A stretch of 64,000 nucleotides of DNA from Asterella californica (Eukaryota; Streptophyta; Marchantiopsida; Marchantiales; Aytoniaceae): the NCBI GenBank assembly GCA_036924285.1, contig JAYKYS010000007.1, positions 30,372,001 to 30,436,000 of the forward strand, in the 5' to 3' direction. Below the pieces are notes generated by a model. The model was not told the origin of the DNA and did not search any database. It was given only the letters and a program-made list of their open reading frames with translations. Positions 30,693 to 44,135 of the stretch are shown one piece after another; position 1 is the first letter of the stretch, and every line of letters begins with the position of its first letter. The position numbers were made by a program, and so were the translations under genes.

Positions 30693-33600
30693 ACGAAAGG
30701 CTGATAATCTCAATTTTTACTCTGAGAATACGAAGAGTCTTTATCTTTATATGCACACAGACGTTGTGGATCATGATTGCTTGCAGATGATAATTGTACC
30801 ACTAATTATCTTCCACTTGAGCAAGGGTAATTATACGTGAACTGTATCTCATGTATCTTGAATCCAAATTTGAGTAATTTTGTAAAGCTTCTTCTATTTG
30901 TGAACATATGAACTGGCAAAGATTTGTTACGGGAACATTTTTTGAATGCACATTGTCAAGGTTTCTACATAGTTAAACATCATGCAGTATGATCTGATAA
31001 AGTATTCAACAGGTTTACTGTTAAATAACACGAATCAGATATTTAACTCCAGCTAACTCATATAACTCTAGACGTTGTTTTCGCTAGGAGAATGTAGAGA
31101 ATCTCATTCTTCTACCCGACAAATCAAAATGGAACTAGAGTTTCCATTTTCACTTTTTAATACATGAGTTTGAAGAATTAGAACTTCCATACTGCATATC
31201 TTATCTTTCACGCTTAACTAAAAGACATATTCTCAACTTGATAGGTTTAACCTATGGTGGAGATTTGGTGGATTAGAGAAGCCATAATACATATTCTTGA
31301 TCTGATTTTGAGAATGAAATGGAGCTGTATGAAGGTAAACTTGTTTATCTATAATAGTCTCTCAACAAAAACATAGTAATATTTAAAAGTAGATAGTATA
31401 TCAAATGCTATGTAGAGCATTTTGACAATATATCATAGTGAGAGTCTGCATCATTGTTGTCATAATGCAAATTCTCCATCTGTTTGTTATTCGTTATTAA
31501 CCCAATTAGAAGTTTAAGGTAGCAATAGTTATTTGTATATTGCGTCTTTATCTTCTATCAAGGTTTTTTCCACAACCGAAGATAGAATAATGATAACAAA
31601 AGTGGAGTTGAAAATAGCAGTAAGCATTTTGTGTCAAGTAAAACTCCATCCTGAAAGTGAACAAATTTTTTCTTTCTTTTCTTTTCTTTCTCGAGGAACA
31701 AAAGCGTCAAGAGGCAAGAGTAGTACCGGAAGTTGCGACTGCTGGCAAGAAACAATATACTAGCCAACGAATGAACAAACATGTATGCTGCAAAAATCTA
31801 CAAGCTGCTTGCTGCGTTCGTTGTTTACTAGACTCGGGGTTGGATTCAATGGATAGATCAATGGTGACTTCTGACTCCCTCTCTCATTAGCTAAAGTCCA
31901 TGAATGAGAGTCAAAAATCTGTCTGGGACTGCTGAACTTGCTGGATCTTTTTTATTTCTAAACTGAATCTGGAAGTCTAGCTGAGCATAATTCTGTTCAG
32001 AATCTTAGTGTGTTTGAAGTGAAACCCATCTGTATTACGAGAAGGGTTCACAGCAAGAAGAGAGGGACAATTGTCTCTAATGTGAATGCGACTTCTCTTA
32101 GAATATCGATGCAAACAACTGCAATACTCATAGTAGCATATGTGATGGGCATTCGTCTCTTGAATGAGAATGGAATTGTATCACCGGTGAAAAAAAGCGG
32201 ATGGAGACCATGCAAAAATTATCGTTACAACCGATGAAGCGTTTAGCTTTATCAATATCTTCATATCTCCTTTCTCAAAGCTTTTGCTACTGCGTTTGTC
32301 GAGACCGTATACTGTGATACACAAGTAATTGATTTTCTTGAACTTGTCAGCAAAATGATCACAAAGATTCTCAAGACAAGTTAGAGTATAAAGAAAAATT
32401 TGATGAAAAGTGTTCCACTGGAACAAGCTCAACAATGTACCACCCGTGGACTAAAGCAATAGAGTTTCAAACGAGATAAAAGAGATTAACTATGTTGGCA
32501 GGTTGGACAGCAAAACAGAAACAAAAGAAAAATCAAACCCTCAAATCATCGAGAGTGGTATGTCTTTCAGAATTTTGCACCACTATAGTCTATCTTTGAG
32601 CAAATGTTACAAAAATACTACTTTTGGATTGAATTGTCTTGTTTATGATAAATATATCGCTACAATAAACCTTACCATTTCACCATAGGAAATTATGGAC
32701 AAATTTTTGTTTTGTCAAGTTGATGTAATGCTAATCATTTCTGTTGAACAATCACCATTGTCCGTCTATATGAATATTAGACGTTGCCCTCAATATCATA
32801 ACAAAATGCATAAAACGAGAGAACTCTTGTTACTGTGATGTTCTAGAGTGCTCGATCATGCAAGATATTTGCAACATGTGATCCGATATTAAATTTGTTA
32901 CGATTATAAATTTTAGTTTAGACGATCATGAAAATATTATTTTTCAGTAATAAAATGATCATTCTCATCATGTTATTTCCCACTCTCCACGAGCTCAATA
33001 ACTTAATAAGCATCGAGTAATTACTAAGCAAAGCTGGATCCGATGAAAGCGATTGTTACGTCTCTTCAACGCTCCAACACAAGGATGCATGTCAACTATA
33101 ATCGACAAACTATAATATTAATAAAAAATAATTTAATACTTCAATCAACTATTTGTATTATATAAGTTTCATACTTTATACATGTATGTTTCCTGTAGCT
33201 GCTCCGGAGCACTCTTGTTCTATTTTATCTGTAGAATAAACTTTTAAAAAAGATTCTATTCGTTAGCCGGTCATTTCTTCATATCGAGACAGCTCATTTT
33301 GTCTTACTTCTGCAATAGGTATCTTATATTCTATAATTCAGGTGTACGAGTTCACTAGTTATATGATCCTTGCAAGATTTACATTTTCGTACTTTCAGTG
33401 TGGACGTCATGTCTTTGTATCAACTATATATATTTTCTGGTTCTCAACCTTTTATGTCTTTTTGCTCTTTCTAAACTTCCATGCTTTCATTATACATTAT
33501 TCCAAACCTTAAGCTTTTGTGCCTTCATATACACATTATTCTTTTAAACTTCATGTAAACATTAATTTTGGAGATAGATTTTAACTTATAAAAACCCAGA
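30693..33600. other. AT-rich intergenic DNA, no gene recognised
   Basis: Open frames up to 84 codons show no known motif. Runs such as TTTTCTTTCTTTTC (31668-31690) are low complexity. I saw no transposon protein or RNA gene. Confidence 0.35.
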
Positions 33601-35160
33601 TGGATAGACGATTTTTCATTCGTAAGCTTTCACTAATTTAGAAAATCTAAATTTTGTAGACGACTCTTGGGTATAAGAATATATCTTTGTATAGACTCTT
33701 TGTATCTTCCCATCCGTTTGCTGTTCATTGGGTCGCGTTTCTCCTTTGTATCCGAGCAACACATATCGAAGAAAGAGGAGCGGGAAGGGGAGTGTGACTT
33801 ACAAGGAGGAGCCTGTGTCACTTGAGCGAAGTCCAAAGTCGGGCCGTAGCAACTTGCGTCATAACAATGTGGCCAGTCATTTCGATCTCGGGCAAATTCT
33901 TCTGGTCAATAAGTCCGGGTTCATGAGAAATACATCTTGGTGAAAACTATGGTGCATGTGGATCCGCCAAGTGACAAGCAAAAGCTTTGGTAAGAAGAAG
34001 AGAAGCTGCCTTACTGTCGATCATATCGACAAACTTACATCAGAGAGATCGGTTCTGGTCGTACGGTCCAAAGAAAGTAGCGTGCGACCTGTGGACGGGA
34101 AACGTGGATTCAACTCTGGTAGAGAAGACAAGTCACTGACAATCTGTTTCGACATACTACGGACGTCACAAAGCATTCAAACGAAACGAATAATGCTTAC
34201 ACCCAAGAAAATTGTGATGAAAATCACACACCAGCTTCCTCGCCGTCAGTCAAAAAAATGTACGGTATATGTAAAGACTTTCTCCTCGGCCACACGGAGG
34301 TGAGGGGAGGAGAGATCGCAACTCAGGTTGATCCCAGAGATATGGTGGATGAAAGTGGAAGTCGAGTGCTTATATCCAGCTATTTTTATTTCTTCAGCCT
34401 TCACCGCTCTATCGACTAACAATCTATCAAAACAGACTGCTGATTGTAACTGATAACAAGCTACAGAAGCAAATTAGAAATAGGTCATTTGCCTCCTCGA
34501 GTTTACACGTGAAAACTCAAGCCACCTTTCGATCAAGTGTACATATGTTCTACTTATTTGCACGAGATCCAACTGCGGCAGGGCACATGTCAGTCAAAAG
34601 ACAGGCAAGAAATGAAATGAAGTGAAACTCAAAAAGGCGCGTCCACCTTCTCCACGACAAAGCGTAGTGAAAAGCCCGAGAGCGATAACAGGAGCCTTGC
34701 AGGCACGCGAGACAGACAGCAGATGGGACCGTTCCAAGAAGCAGAGGCGGTCATTCATTCACCACAAACGTCGATCACCACACAGATCGACCGAGATAAA
34801 TTTTCTTGAAATGGTTTGCTTTTCATCATCAACTTTTTGGAGTTACAAAAGCATCCAAAGATAGTTTGTGCTCCAGACATATGAGCTAGATGGATCCACG
34901 CCAGGCCTTAGCGGATTGGATAGAAAGGAAACGCGAGATTCTTCTCGCTTCAAGGGCGTCTGCTACTGGAGCAAGCATCACAAGGGGGGAGTGAAAACTG
35001 CTGAAGCTCCACCAGGTACTAAACTCCCTCCTTCTGCCTACAATAACAGCATACCAAAACTTCGAATGACCTTCCTCCCTGCTACACTCGAACTCGTGCT
35101 GGCTAGATCGTGTTACATGTTTAGATCTGTGGGGTATAAATCTCAAACAAATCGCGGCAG
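33601..35160. other. GC-richer stretch with unassigned open frames
   Basis: Plus-strand open frames at 33728-33943, 33956-34303 (115 codons, Lys/Arg/Ser-rich), 34622-34864 and 34868-35164 lie close together. They are on different frames, and I see no known domain, convincing splice sites or start context. They could be exons of an unknown gene or chance frames in unique DNA downstream of the receptor kinase. Not called as genes. Confidence 0.25.
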
Positions 35161-35681
35161 CTAGACTAAAACGCTTCATTCATCATGTACAGGTGTATTC
35201 CGGTCTCCTACAGCTAGAGACCGTCGAGGAAATAGGAAAAAGAATGTCTTCTGAAGTTAATCTGCACCACCGGAGTGCAAGAAACAAAACTGAGTTCTTG
35301 CTCCCTCAAGCATGCCAAGTGAGATGGTAGAAAGTCCCATAGTCTTGGTTCAGCGACTCCTTGTCTTGATTACCATGGTTGTTGGTGCTGCATACTGGGG
35401 ATGGATGGGTTCTTGCCGTCAAGTAACGACCAAGGCTCCAATCTCACATGCTCAGAGCTGAACCTTGATGTCGAAGGCCTGCCTGCCAAGAGACCAAGGT
35501 TCTTCTCTGGCCTGTTTAGACACGAGCACCATTACCTTGTAATGGTAGATAGAGAGTGTAGAATCACACTATCCGGTGTTATTGGTTTTCGAACCGAGGG
35601 AACTGTGAAAAGAAGGCCAATATGAACGAGGATTACTTGGAGGGGAGGAACTGACACAAAATCCGCCACGACTCATCCCTC
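35161..35681 (-). other. Probable 3' UTR and downstream flank of the receptor kinase gene
   Basis: The region immediately downstream of the stop codon at 35682 (minus direction) has no open frame of note. I did not identify a clear AATAAA signal close by. The extent of the UTR cannot be set from sequence alone. Confidence 0.3.
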
Positions 35682-38621
35682 TCAAAGGTTGAAAGGAGAG
35701 TCGCGATAGGAAAAGTCCTCCGACTGGAACTGGCTGTCGAACGATTCGGAAGGCTCATAAGAATCAGCCGGTCTTATCTCCTCGATCAGTTTCACCACTT
35801 GAGGCATCCTGGGCCGCTGTTCCGGATTCGGAGTCACACATGCCATGGCAATTTGGAGCAGAGTCACCATTTCATCCTCGCTATGCCTAAATGACTTCAG
35901 CTCCGGATCAAATACTTCTGCAGTCCACTCCTCTCGAACCACCGAGTGCACCCATTTCGGGAGGTCGACGCCGTCTCCTTGTGACTGATGTGCTTCAGCA
36001 GGCTGACGTCCTGTAACACATCAATCCCAACTTGTCAGTCTAAATCCAACTGCTGATCATGTGAAGCCAGACTCTGCAACTACACCACAGTCTTATTCTT
36101 ATGAAGGAAGGAACGCTTGTACCTTGACTGCTCTCAACACTCTAGCTAATAATTTGGGGGGTGCTGTAGGAATTGTGTTCAAGAGGGACTTCAGAAGGTC
36201 ACACTAAGTCTACTGATTACAGACTTCACTATCTAAAAGCCAGAATAGAACTGAGAAATAATGCAAGAAATGTTCTTCTGAATCTTCTATTCTAACTAGC
36301 ATCACGTTTTGGTTTTGTTACGTTCTTGGTTTTCCACATGTACCCAAAACCTCACGCTCATCCCTCGCGAGCGTTCTAAACCCCATGAGACTTATGATTA
36401 CGGATTGTAACCGTCATGTAACCAACAACCACGAAATCTACTGACTTCTCTCCTCAATCTTTGTGCGCTCGATTATGTGGGCGTGATGAGGTAGTATATA
36501 TCATTGGTCCCCCTGTATACTGATTCGATGTAATTCTACACTTAGTTGCATGAGGGTTTAGGGGACGAAAGGGCACCTGTGAGCAGCTCAAGAAGCAGAA
36601 CTCCGAAGCTGTAGATGTCGGCCTTTTGCGTGATTCTCTTGGTATGACTGTACTCCGGGGCACGGTAGCCGGCCATGCGGTGGGCAGCGACCACGGGATT
36701 CATGAGCGCCACGAGACCCACGTCCGAGATGCAGATTTCGTAGTTCTTGCCCACCAGGATATTGCTGGACTTGACGTTGCCGTGGAACACTTTCTCGGAC
36801 TCCCATTCTTGGTGCAGATGCGTCAGTCCGACTGCCACTTCGTGAGCTATACGCAGGCGTGATGTCCAATCGAGAGGCGTCCGTCCCGGGCCTCTGTTTC
36901 CTACCGAAACCAAACGCCCACAAAATTCTCAGACATAAGAAGTGGAGATTGGGCTCGAATGCTTACGAAACTGTTCCCTTTCTCTCGATTTGGCTTCGTA
37001 TCCTCAAAACCGACACCGTTATAAACATGGCCGTCTATTCTGGACTAACAAACTCTTGCGGATTCAGGATGTGGCTTCTGGACGTCATGACGAGGTACGA
37101 TGGAAGCTAAACAAAGCAGTTGAGTGAGGTTGAGATGATTCTGCAAGTTGTATGGCGACAAACTGTGGCGTGTCTAAAGATACATGGGGAGCACTGATGC
37201 TGTCTTGAGAACTCACCATGAAGCATGGAGAAGAGATTGCCGTTGGGCATGTAGTCGTAGACGAGCAGTTTTTCCTCTTTAGCGTAGTAGTAAGCTTTGA
37301 GAGGGACGAAGTTCGGATGCTTCAACTCCCCGAGCAGGTCCATATACTTCTCGAACTCGCTTCTGCCGATGTCATTTTTAAGGTCCCTCAGTCGCTTCAC
37401 GGCAACAATCAAGCCGCTCTCCATCACCGCCTTGTACGCAGTCCCGAAGCTCCCTTTGCCGAGCATCTCTGCTGATGCGCGTAAAAGATCCTCGAGCTCG
37501 AAACGCTGCTGCGACTCGTCAAAAAACACAAGCTTCGAAGCTTCTGCTTCCGCGTCTCTAACAGATGAGAACTGCGCCGATGACTCATTCTCGCCAACAC
37601 CGGACTTCGAAAATCCTGACTTGGGAGGTTTCTCGTCCACCGCCTTCGAGTATTTCCTCCAGTAGTAGATAAGAAAGACGATTGTAAGCATGACGAGCAC
37701 GAGAGTGTCCCCCACGACGATGGCGATCACAGTTCCTGTTCCGAGCTTCGGCTTGTGCTTGTGCTTACTACTTGCGACTGGTGCAGCAGCGGGTGCTGGA
37801 TCTGGCAAAGCTCCTGCACGGGTAGAGCCTTCCGAAGTGGCAGGAGATATGCCTAGCGGTCCAGATGGACATCCTGCCGCCAGAGGGGGTCCACACAGTT
37901 GAGGATTGCCAGAAAAAGAAGCCACAGGAAAGTTTTTCAGCAAGGCAGGGATTCCTCCCTGCAGCTGATTGTTGGATACATCGAACTCACGCATTTTAGA
38001 AATGTTCAGAGCCGGTATATGTCCTGTGAGGAAGTTGTAACTGAGGTCTAATAACGAGAGAGACGAAGCTCCGCTTAAGTCAGGAATCGGGCCTTCCAGG
38101 TTGTTCTTCGACAGGGCTAGTTTCACAAGCTTCCGTGTGCGCGTCAGAAAGTTGGGGACGGGCCCTGAAAACTCATTGTTCTGTAGCCATAGCAGCCCGA
38201 GACCCGTGCAGTTTGACAAGTCCGGAATTGATCCAGTGAGCTGATTAAAGGAAAGAGTGATACTCTTCAGATCATTCAGCAAGCTCAGAGAGTTTTCCGG
38301 GAAAGTACCGTTCAAATTGAAGTGGTCCAAGGTGATCTCATCCACACGCCCCCTGTCGTTGCAGTGAACCCCAATCCAGCCATCCGTGCAGGGATGGTTC
38401 CCAACCCAAGATTGAGTTACAATGCCATCAGGATCTGCTCCAAGTTTAAACGCCAGGAGGCCCACGGCATCAGCTGAAGGGCTTTGTCCGAGGGATTGTC
38501 TCGACAGAGACAGGATTGCGAGGACTAACATGTAAACAAGACTGGGCCTGCATTTCATCACTGGAGATGACAGTCCGCCTGTGAATGCTTGTGCCACCTT
38601 GTCTCCTCCATTTCTATCCAT
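35682..38621 (-). CDS. LRR-III receptor-like kinase, predicted pseudokinase
   Basis: Three exons: 38621-37217, 36900-36577 and 36010-35682. GT-AG introns of 316 and 566 bp, both phase 1, give 685 residues. The order is signal peptide (Met22-Gln46), LRR N-cap with HPCTDGWIGVHC (76-87), about five LRRs (95-235), a Pro/Ala-rich juxtamembrane stretch, and a single membrane helix (about 297-320). A kinase domain follows, with G-loop LGKGSFGTAY (387-396), VAVK lysine 409, HGN at 508-510 where HRD is usual, DVG at 528-530 where DFG is usual, and APE-like APE (549-551). LRR-III kinases such as those near At2g26730/At5g58300 commonly show this loss of HRD and DFG and act as atypical kinases or scaffolds at the plasma membrane. 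Met22 (38558) gives a cleaner signal peptide than Met1 and may be the true start. The ligand is unknown. No flanking gene suggests a pathway. Confidence 0.9.
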
Positions 38622-41600
38622 GAGAGATGAGCCTGTGTGCCTGCGGTCTTTAATGTTGGTGGGAAATAGTTTCCACGCAGTACACAGTGAAGCAGTAGAC
38701 AGTCAAGAGGAATATCTCCCGATGGAGGAATATTTCTCTTGAACACTTCGTACTGCTGTATCGCCGTTGTTTCGTATCCTAAACCTGGACATAAAACTTC
38801 GAACGTTAGTTTCATGTGTTCGCTAGTTCTCGAAGTGCATGCAATAGTTCGCTTGGAACGCTATGAATTCTTAGCAAGTGCTACCTAAACGGCATGGTGA
38901 AGCGCCAAGCAAAGTGTCCAACAAACCAGTGTTCTCAATACCATACTCTTACAGTCGAGACGTCCCGATAATCTGCTAAGGAATATCTAGAGTTCTCACA
39001 GATGCTCTTCAACATACGAGGTCCGTTCTACCCGATTACCTCTCTCTATGTTGTTGGTTCTCCTCTGCCATAAGTACATACTGCTCATTCTCTTCGGCTC
39101 TCTATATTTCCACGCTAGGCCAGGCATATTCTTTTGAGAACCACGAGCAATAAAAATCTGATTACTCCTCTTACCTCCATGTCCCTACTGTGTGATCCCG
39201 AACTAGGCGATTCCGCAGCGCCCAGCCTCAGCTGCTTCTTTGACGTCCATCTGCTTTCCCAGTTTTCTACTCCTGCGTTCTGCATTCGACGTGCGAGGTT
39301 CCGTCTGCTCCTCCTTACAATTGGCTATGAATTTGACAGTTCTACACGAATAAGGTCCTACGGGACACAATACATGCTCTACTCTAGTCACACTCCTCGA
39401 GTCACTAGTCAGTCTCTCGAACATCAAATGAAGAGGGAGACTGAAGAAGTCCAGCTCCTGGAGGCTGGAACTATACCAGAATACACCGACTGGAACTAAA
39501 AGTGTTCATTCGTGAGCTGCTCTTGCACAATCGCAGCTCCAGCTGAAAGTTCCTGACGTTTAGCTCCCGAATTTGTTTTAGCCACTGACAGTTCACTGGT
39601 GGCAACTCCGAAGTCCTCCCAGAGTATAACGACAAGACATCGAGAACCCGTCCCTCAGGCCCGACGCGAACAGGTTACCTTTCATCATTCCCCTCTCTCT
39701 GCAGGCCCTCGATCAACTCCATAAGCCCTGTGCACGCCATCCGATCACAATCCAAGGCCCGGGATCTGTTCGAAATTTTAACGGTACTGTTCTTCGTGGC
39801 CGTTGGTACAGTTATTCAATACTCCTTACGTACAAGTGGTACGGTATAGCAAGAAGGATGTCGGCTACCCTGTCTCTGTCACGTAGCGCCCATCGGATTT
39901 CCCTCCCTTTCCTCTCCACGTGGTACTTGTATGCTGGCAGTAGCAAGAAACTGCGTCGTCTCCTCAAAATCTCTGAATGGATGTTATAACTGAGATCCCG
40001 CATATTCGACGATGAAAGTCCACACACTACCGTCTCAGACAAACTCTTACCGCCGTAACAGGTCAGACTCCTTCTTGATATTCGCTACTATCACTGCGTT
40101 GTGCTGATTACCAGGTGTCGTAGGAGGCCCCAGGAGAAACAACACTAGGACTAACGAACCAGGTAAGATTGGCTACGGTAGGAGGTGCATTACAGTACAG
40201 TACATCCGCTAGGAGCCAAGGAAACGGCTGTGAGCAAGATGATACAGTTAGCTGCCAAATGGAAGCAGGCCAGCTGAAACGCTCTGTACAAGGCAAGATG
40301 GACTCTTCTCTGAGCTTGCAGTGAAAATGTAACTGACGGGTCCCAGTCCCAGGTAGCAGCAGTCACCAAGTACAGGCGGCACTCCCTAATTCTTCTTCCC
40401 ATAATCGTTATATTCACATAATTCATCGTTATTGTTTTTGAAAAATTATTTACTCCCCATACGATAAGCAAATAATGTTGTAACAGAGTTTCTTTTGTTC
40501 AAGTATATCTTTAACTGTCAGAGCGACACGTGTTACCATATTACAGAAATATACAAAGATATGATAAAATATATGGTACAATAGAGTTATCTGTTAACTG
40601 AAATGCAGTAAGAGGTTATGAACCAAAATAGTGTATGAACGTCCGTTTAGCTTGTAGGCGTTCATTTATTGGACACAAAACTTTGAAATTAGATCGTGAA
40701 TGTATAGTATCAATCATTTTACTTTACTTAGCGATGAGAAGTGATTCTTAGAGGATGGGGTCAAGAACCCAAAAAAGGGATTATATTTTGCATGCACCTT
40801 CTTCACCTTCTCACCTCATGTTCATGCATATTCACCTTCTTCCAAGATGGAAGAGTTCACCTTACTCATTACTTGAATGTTGGGTTGTGCTATATCCTGA
40901 ACACGTTTCTGCACACTAGCATTATGGGTTATGTCCTGAGAATCTGCAACTGTTTCTTTGTTTACATTTGATAATAACTTTAAAATTTTAAAAAAAATTC
41001 ACATAGATTTATCTGAAATTTATATTATATATTGTCAGATAATATAAACTGAAAAACTTTTCTCGTATACGAACCAAGTCTGACTCTCCTCTCTCTGAAA
41101 AGCGCCAATTCTCATCTGCAATTTTTTTCATATTTCTTTGTTTTTCTTTTTTATTTCTTTTTAGCAAGAAGCTCATGTTGCATGCATATTCAACTGAGCT
41201 CTACCGTTTGCACCGAATATGCATCCCAAATGCCTTGGGGAAGGTTATTCAAGAAAAAGACAAGCGTATTAACAGAGATAAAATTAACTAGCAATATTAG
41301 TTGTTGTTGGAGTTATAATGACTGGATTAAATTTAATATAAAAAGTAAATTGCCACTGGGAAGGAAAGCGTCGCAAAAGCACACATGAAAAAAAGGTGAA
41401 GACACTAATGAGATATTTTTATAAATTTAGTTATTAAATTTATAATACTAAAATAAAAATCTAGTTTAAATTGTTACACATGGACTCTGCTGATCTCAAA
41501 CTATAACTGATATGAGTAGAACGATGGTTTGGTCATAAATGAAGTATACAGTAATAGCTCTTCCATATGAACATGGAGGAGGTGATTATGCATGCTTCCT

Positions 41601-41914
41601 CAGAATGACAGTGATGGAAGCGGTAGAGCTCATCATATGTATATGCATGCACTCGTGATGTAATCAGAATATAAACTTTTCTGAGTTTCTCCAAACTTTA
41701 TTTGATGAAAGAATATATTAATGATCCAAAACTTACGAAAAACATATTTGAGATAAACAAAAAACACTAATCGTGGATGAGGTCATTATAGGATAACTCT
41801 AAATATCTTGCATAATTTGTGACGAAATATAACTCTTAGCAAAAGAATTAATTATTTCAAGTCTCCCATGTGTTCACTAACGTTAGAAGTGTTTTCCTCT
41901 AACGGTTATATTTC
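38622..41914. other. Promoter side of the receptor kinase and intergenic DNA
   Basis: The first few hundred bases left of the gene in minus direction (38622-39000) should contain its promoter and 5' UTR. An overlapping upstream frame at 38815-38558 could act as a uORF, but this is weak. 39134-39499 is open for 121 codons on the plus strand without a known motif. 40430-41900 is AT-rich with nothing recognised. Confidence 0.3.
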
Positions 41915-43560
41915 TCAACTGTTACGAATTCTGAGACTCCCGCAATAACAGTAAGGGAGTGGCGACCGTATGCCAAGTGACAACCCATATCTACTGTATG
42001 CAGCAGCGCCATTATGTGTACAATATGCTTTCCGTACGTGAAACTCTGGAGTTGGCTTTGTCACTGCCGATGGCAAGGCAAGGGGGGCCCCCTTCCATGG
42101 TACTGAAAAGCGCCGCAAGTGATAAACGAGAGAACGCATAGTCAGCGGCGATGACGTAGTAATCGAAAGCAAATGAACTATCGCCTTTGCAATCCGGCGA
42201 AATTCGGGATTCAGATCACGACGCAACATCGTCAAGATCGCCGTACTACGCCTTAACGTGCGGAACCTATAGAATAACGTAATTGGATAGGGCCGTAAAT
42301 AGACTTGAGGGGAAATCCGATATTTAGGCCTCAGAGGGAAAAGCTTCCCACGGACATGCTTCAGTTTCTTCCCTACATTTGTCATGACAGACTGGTCCGA
42401 GTCCCGTACCCTGGGATAAAGTGCAGGACCGAGGTGTAAGAACAAACAGGAAATATCAGAAATGCAGATGAAGGATTCTCTTTTGCTTTTGCAACGGCTG
42501 GATCTAGAATCCTGTCAGTTTTTGTGTTCGGCTCAGTTAGACTTGATAAATCATGTAGTCACCACCTACACTGCAAGCACAGTCATCATTAACATTCGCT
42601 CAAGGTTTCTTCGCACTTTTAACTCTCGCGAGTCGCGATACCCCCGTACAAAACATGACAGTCACTGAGCTCAAACACAAAGTTCTTCACTGCTTCAGTA
42701 CTAAATCAAAGCAGTGCATGTGAAGACTGATGCAAATTGTCATCGTAAGGCGAAAATGATCAGAAATGGCTGCAGTGCAAATCACCGCAAATCTCATTTC
42801 ATGTTTCATTTTCTCCGGGAGGTTTCTTTGTCAGTGAGTCTACGAGACACCAATTCAATCGTAACTAAAGGAAACTTGCCCCAAACTACGCCGGATCCAT
42901 GAATCAACTGTAATGTTAGACATTTTACATTACACTGATAGCTTAAAGCTCCAGGCATAGACACTAAGGTCGTGCTCTTGAGATAGTGACAGTCCCCGTT
43001 TCCAAACAAATAGCTCATCGAACAAAAAGCAGAAGGGGAACGCAGTCACAGAACCGGTAAATTCCCTTCTATTATTCGCTGGGAAAACTGGAAAAGAAGA
43101 CTGGGCGTCGAACGAGGAACTGGACGTCGACTTCTGCTCTCTGGATCCTTAAGGGTACTGATTGTACGAGACCGGGAATTACAGAGGCAACAGTAAGGTT
43201 TACTCGGACAGAGCCGAGTCGATCGTTTGCGGCGGTCGAATGAGCCGAATGCCCATAGGCTGTGGTTCCGGGGTTACCTACTGCGGCGCCGGGGTTCAGT
43301 TTTGGAGTCAAAAAGTCAGTGGCTATGGTAATTCAGTATTACGTAGTAAATGGGATAGATGACAAGCTTCAGCCGCCGCGGGATGGCTGGAGACTGGAGT
43401 CTGAACGGTGGGGGTTCGAACGGTAAGTTATAATCGACCGCGCAGAGTCGTGCACTGTCAGTGTCTAGGAAACTGATAGGTCGCTTTGCAAACGTCGCTT
43501 GAATCCGGCTTCGTTGCATCTAAGGAGAACGAAGAGTTTACTCTCTCTCAAGAGGGAAGC
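41915..43560. other. GC-richer island with unassigned open frames
   Basis: The minus strand is open for 176 codons from 42445 to 41915. The encoded product is basic and shows no domain I recognise. The frame at 43311-43072 is also unassigned. Composition contrasts with the AT-rich flanks, so this could be a fragment of an unknown gene or of a non-coding element. I do not assign a product. Confidence 0.25.
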
Positions 43561-43609
43561 TGCTGAGTAGAGCTATTGATTTGCATCCGTTCGAATCATC
43601 AGGAAGAAA

Positions 43610-43857
43610 TCCACTAGAGTGTCTAGTCTTTCCATTGTAGATTGTAGAAAAATCTATATTTTTAGAAATACTGTCCAAGAAAGTAAAATAGAAATGAGAT
43701 GAGAGAGACCTCGTCTCTCTATGTATATATAGTGAGCGTGAGTAAAAAGAAAACTCTAATGATGAGTTAGTCTTTTGACTAAATGTACGTAATAATTTTA
43801 ACTATTCTGGTTTATATTAGTCATCGGTCTACTAGAGTTTGGGACGGTATCAACATT
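43610..43857 (-). mobile_element. Probable copia LTR
   Basis: On the minus strand TGTTGATACCGTCCCAAACTC starts at 43857, the kind of TGTTG...CAAACTC start seen in Tnt1-like copia LTRs. It follows directly after a copia RNase H remnant in the same orientation, as expected for a 3' LTR. A TATATATA run lies near 43725. The right LTR partner was not found in the window, and the 3' end (about 43610) is estimated. Confidence 0.4.
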
Positions 43858-44135
43858 ATTTTTCAAGCTCAACTCTACATCTTGTATTCCTAGACAATGT
43901 ATGAAAGCATCAAACTCTCTAGACAATGCCTTAGTAAAGATATTAGCAACTTGATCTCATATGCTCACATAACTCAGTTCAATATCTCTTGCAAGAACTT
44001 TCTCTCGAAATGATAGTGCATCTCAATGTGCTTCGTCTTAGCATGAAAACAAGATTACTAGCTAACTTCATGTTGCTAATGTTGTCAATATATACAACAA
44101 GAAGATATGTACACTCCACGCCAATATCAGATAGC
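43858..44135 (-). pseudogene. Copia RNase H C-terminal remnant
   Basis: The minus strand reads YIDNISNMKLASN, then in shifted frames HAKTKHIEMHYHF, VLARDIELSYVS and DQVANIFTKALSREFDAFI. These are the characteristic copia RNase H end (DN-x-x-x-x-x-L-A-x-N, H-x-RTKHI-E, D-x-x-x-T-K-x-L). It may be the tail of the copia element whose RT lies at 48545-49039, displaced by the intervening insertions, or a separate copy. Confidence 0.7.

Noticed and set aside
33956..34303. 115-codon basic plus-strand frame
   Set aside because: No domain, start context or splice sites supporting a gene; reported only as an unassigned stretch.
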